This document shows positions 61,225-64,000 of a stretch of DNA of 64,000 nucleotides, one piece after another; the first letter of the stretch is position 1; each line of letters starts with the position of its first letter. This stretch comes from Mycteria americana (Eukaryota; Chordata; Aves; Ciconiiformes; Ciconiidae). The translations under genes and the position numbers were made by a program. The notes below the pieces were generated by a model. It was not told the DNA's origin. It saw only the letters and a list, made by a program, of their open reading frames with translations, and searched no databases. The stretch covers positions 62,001-126,000 of the forward strand of contig NC_134368.1 of NCBI RefSeq assembly GCF_035582795.1, written 5' to 3'.

Positions 61225-61336
61225 CTTCGTCTCTCGAGTAGTAGATGGAGTTCACGGCCATCTCCAGGGCTGGTGCCTCCCCGCTGCCCTCTCTGCCACG
61301 CCGGACCGCCACGCCAGCATTGCTGGGGCCATTTCC
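61225..61336 (-). CDS. DOK1: DOK1 coding exon, linker between PH and PTB domains
   Basis: 112 bp, acceptor CCCTTGTCAG, donor GAAG|GTGGGA. Enters in phase 0 and leaves one base that makes Val with the next exon. It encodes a Gly/Arg-rich linker and then ALEMAVNSIYYSRDE, which aligns with ALEMLENSLYS of mammalian DOK1. In mammals the exon before it ends the PH domain in phase 0, which fits. Confidence 0.85.
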
Positions 61337-64000
61337 CTGACAAGGGAGAGCAGATCAGCCCCAGCCCCCTCATCCCACATCAGCCCCTTGCAGCCACTGC
61401 CCCCCATTGCCTGGGCCCCACTGCCCTCCCCAAGGGGCCTAGACCAGCCCCTCACAGCTTGGCCGTCCTGCAGCCATACCAAGCCCTTCCCTGCCCAGAG
61501 CTGGCAACAGACCCCAGGGCCCCACACCCCCAAGCCGACATGAATACGGATGAACAGGGCCAGGCAGTGCAGGAGGGGCTCCCCTGCAGCTCCCAGCATG
61601 ACCCTGGGCCCCAGATGGGCTGTGCATTGGACAGGGTGCAGAAGAAAGCAGTTACTCCCGGCAGCCCTACCCTCCAGCCCCTGACCCCCAGTGCAGCACA
61701 AGCCAGCACTGAGACACGGCCTCCTGCAGGGCAGCACCTGGGGGTCCCATGTGCCCACGCCACTGTCGCTCGTCTGACCACTATGGCATGCCCACGCAGG
61801 TGCCCTGGTGCCGAGGCAGAGAACAGCTCTGCTTCCTCACCAGTGTGCTCCAGCGCAGGCGACATCAACACCCAAAGCATTGCATGGGCCCAGGCACACT
61901 CTTCCAGCAGCACGAGCCAGGGAGGGCTCTGATGAGTTGACCCAGTAATGCAAGGGTCTGTGTCCTGCTTCTGCACAGGCAGGAAGGCGGTGCCAGTATC
62001 AGTGTACAGCCCGCAGAGGGGAAGCAAGCACTTCTATTTTAGCACATGCAGAACTGAAAGTGCAACGCACACACTCTGTCAGCAACTGTGTCCCAGCAGC
62101 AGGGTCCCCTAAGCGCCTGTGTGGGGATGCACCCTTGGTGCCACCACCGAATAGCAAAGATCCTCCTGCAGAGAAGCCCCACACAAATCAAAGACTCACA
62201 GATGCCCTGCAAGAGCTGCTTCAGCAGACTTTGCACTCTTGCATGAGGGTCTGTATTTGGACAGGAGCTGGAAGCTGTTTCTCAGGGTCACGTGGGATGG
62301 GGTTGCAGCAGAGTGTATGTCTTGCAGAAGGCAAGCTGTCACAGTTTCAGTTTAAAAACCAGCCACATGAGCTTCTTAACAAGAGGCAAGGCCCAAAAAG
62401 GGCCATCGGGCCCTCTTGTTTGGCTCCTAAATAGAATGAGGGCTGCTAAAACCTAGTGTCCTTAATGCTGATAGCAGCAGCTCCTGCTCAGCTAAAGCAT
62501 CTAATGCAGCGGAGTTCCAGCCAGGGATCGGGAAGTCAAGGGCCAGCCGATCTGCCAGAGTCCTTTAGGGCTCCATTTAACTGCGCTTTCCCTCATCTTC
62601 AAAAGAAAAATAAATTCTGTTCTGAACTCCAAACGATCTCTGGCCCCAGTTCCCGAGCTACTTGGACCCTGCTTACCCTCTAGGCAGCAACAAACAACAT
62701 GACACAAAATCATGCTCTCCATGCGGATGACCAGAAATCACAACTGAGGATCTTCAGCTTTTTGCAGAGAGGCCACGTGCAGCTCCTGTGCCTCTTGCTC
62801 CAGGCCAGGCCTTTCTAGAATACATGCCATCCTTGCAGCCTTTTGCTCACCACACCACCTCCTAAACTGTCAGCTTGCTTCTGGACCTCGAGCACGCAAC
62901 TGACAGCTACCGTGTGAAGGAAAGTATGAGCATAGCCCTGCTCTGAGTAGATGTTCCCCTGCCTTGCCACTACCCTGCACCACTCCAAAGGCGCGTGCTG
63001 TGTCCCTAGTTCAGCCCCGCAAGCCATTTCCAGGACAAAGGCTGCAACACTGTCTGCACCAAACAGACACGGGCACGGACATGGAGTAATTTCCCGTACC
63101 ACGCCAGTGCCTCTTGGCCTGGTCAGCAGGGCACTTGCTGCACAGACACATTTGGCTTGACAGCAGACTGCAGGGAGATGCAAGCAGGGACAAAAAAAAG
63201 GCTTAAGGTAAATCACACTTGGCAAACACCCGGGTCCTTGTGGGAAGATTCTGGGATCACCAGCTGTGCAGCCAGCCATCCTGCGAGGCAGCCCTGCCCA
63301 GCACTCAAAGCCTGGAATCAGCTAGAGCACAAACCAGGGCTGTGCAAACATCTCCTAGGAGGGAGAGCAGGGGACCCGAGGGGCAGGGCAGGCACGGGCT
63401 GCTCTTGCAGAACGGCGTGGATGACCATACTTGTAGGCCACCTGCTGTCCAAACTGCCTTCGCAGGGAGGCGTCGCGCTGGCTGACCACCAGCTCCAGGG
63501 AAGGCTGCAGAGCTGCTACGGGGGCACAGGCAGAGAACACGGGAGCCAGAAGGCTGTGCTACAGGCCCAACACTGATGGGGTGTTCCCAGCAGCAGGCAG
63601 GAGAGAGGTCCAAGGCTGGGCAAGGGGGTGCACTGGCCCTGCAGCTGCTGGTGCTGCCGCCTTGGAGCCAGGTGGGTCCCGGAGCCAGGCACTGCAACAC
63701 TCTCGGGGCTCTGCTTCCGCCGCTGCTGTGGCAGGAAAGGCAGTGGTGGTTGGGCCAAGAGGAAATGCTCCTCAGCCATCACCCGGCCCCCATCAGGTCT
63801 CTGGAGGGGGCGAGGATGGACTCCATGCTGGGGGAGAAGAACCCAACTTGAAATTTGGAGCTACAACCAAGAATTACTGACAGCACGCTGAGGAGTCCCA
63901 GAACCCACCTGGCTGCTGGCACAGTGGGAGCTATCGAGAGGGGACCGGAGTCCCAGGGCCAGGCACTCTGACCGCCTGGGACCACTCACGTGTGCCTCAG
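61337..64000. other. DOK1 intron or upstream sequence, no exon proved
   Basis: GC-rich DNA with many chance frames on both strands. No PH-domain-like frame was found on the minus strand. At 63982-64000 the minus strand reads CTGAGGCACACGTGAGTGG, a good donor that could end an exon lying mostly outside the window. A coding-looking stretch at about 63437-63523 minus is discussed under rejected items. Confidence 0.5.

Larger units (their letters stand above)
57745..61336 (-). other. DOK1: DOK1 gene, 3' portion (docking protein 1)
   Basis: Three minus-strand exons join in frame to give 465 residues: linker, PTB domain and tail. DOK1 (p62dok) is a membrane-recruited adaptor phosphorylated by tyrosine kinases; it recruits RasGAP and dampens Ras/MAPK signalling. 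It is preferred over DOK2 because of the YSEPLDS and YSDPIDS pair, YDEPEG and PYNPxTDDYxVP, all hallmarks of DOK1. In mammals the gene has five coding exons; the last three are here and the two encoding the PH domain are not found by 64,000. The tail is longer than in mammals: 465 residues from linker to stop against roughly 360. Confidence 0.9.

Noticed and set aside
63437-63523. Coding-looking minus-strand stretch (SLELVVSQRDASLRR, then QFGQQVAYK) with possible acceptor CTCTGCAG and donor GTATGG
   Set aside because: The composition is exon-like but it does not resemble the DOK1 PH domain or another protein I know, and the donor is weak. Kept only as a place to check with RNA-seq.
1-64000. 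tRNA, rRNA or snRNA genes
   Set aside because: No cloverleaf with A and B boxes and no rRNA or snRNA core sequence was noticed by eye; a covariance-model scan would be needed to exclude them.

Overview
The window looks like a nuclear segment of a bird genome. The evidence is many CR1 retrotransposon 3' ends, young and very old and in both orientations, intron-containing vertebrate genes, and the marker pair M1AP-DOK1, which is also adjacent and tail-to-tail in mammals. I cannot name the species. All similarity statements come from reading by eye and from remembered family sequences; no search was run.

Layout. 1-451: the 3' end of an endogenous retrovirus cut by the window edge. About 1.88-3.45 kb: a CpG island that looks like a TATA-less promoter. 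It holds two separate families of promoter repeats, NRF1 sites, and a 61-63 bp tandem array of ZNF143/THAP11-type motifs with YY1 and ETS sites. 3.65-4.80 kb: a polypurine minisatellite. 4.8-24.2 kb: no recognisable coding sequence; it holds CR1 fragments, simple repeats, and copy 1 of a 1,324 bp repeat. 24.2-53.7 kb, plus strand: M1AP (meiosis 1 associated protein) with nine coding exons. All splice phases join, giving 526 codons plus stop, close to the mammalian length. Its introns hold CR1 copies, the second, nearly identical copy of the 1,324 bp repeat, a 212 bp inverted repeat and a 114 bp tandem duplication. 53.7-57.7 kb: GC-richer intergenic DNA with one CR1 copy and a G20 tract. 57.7-61.3 kb, minus strand: the last three coding exons of DOK1 (PTB domain and tyrosine-rich tail). 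The PH-domain exons were not found up to 64 kb and probably lie beyond the edge.

The two genes are convergent and functionally unrelated. M1AP acts in meiotic recombination in germ cells; DOK1 is an adaptor below tyrosine kinases. The CpG island lies where the M1AP 5' end (and, by mammalian synteny, a divergent SEMA4F promoter) could be, but no first exon can be proved from sequence alone.

Most worth checking: the ZNF143/YY1 tandem promoter array; the 1,324 bp repeat whose copies 24 kb apart differ at only three positions that I could see while their flanking blocks are older and in a different order; and the long inverted repeat in M1AP intron 3, which could fold into double-stranded RNA.
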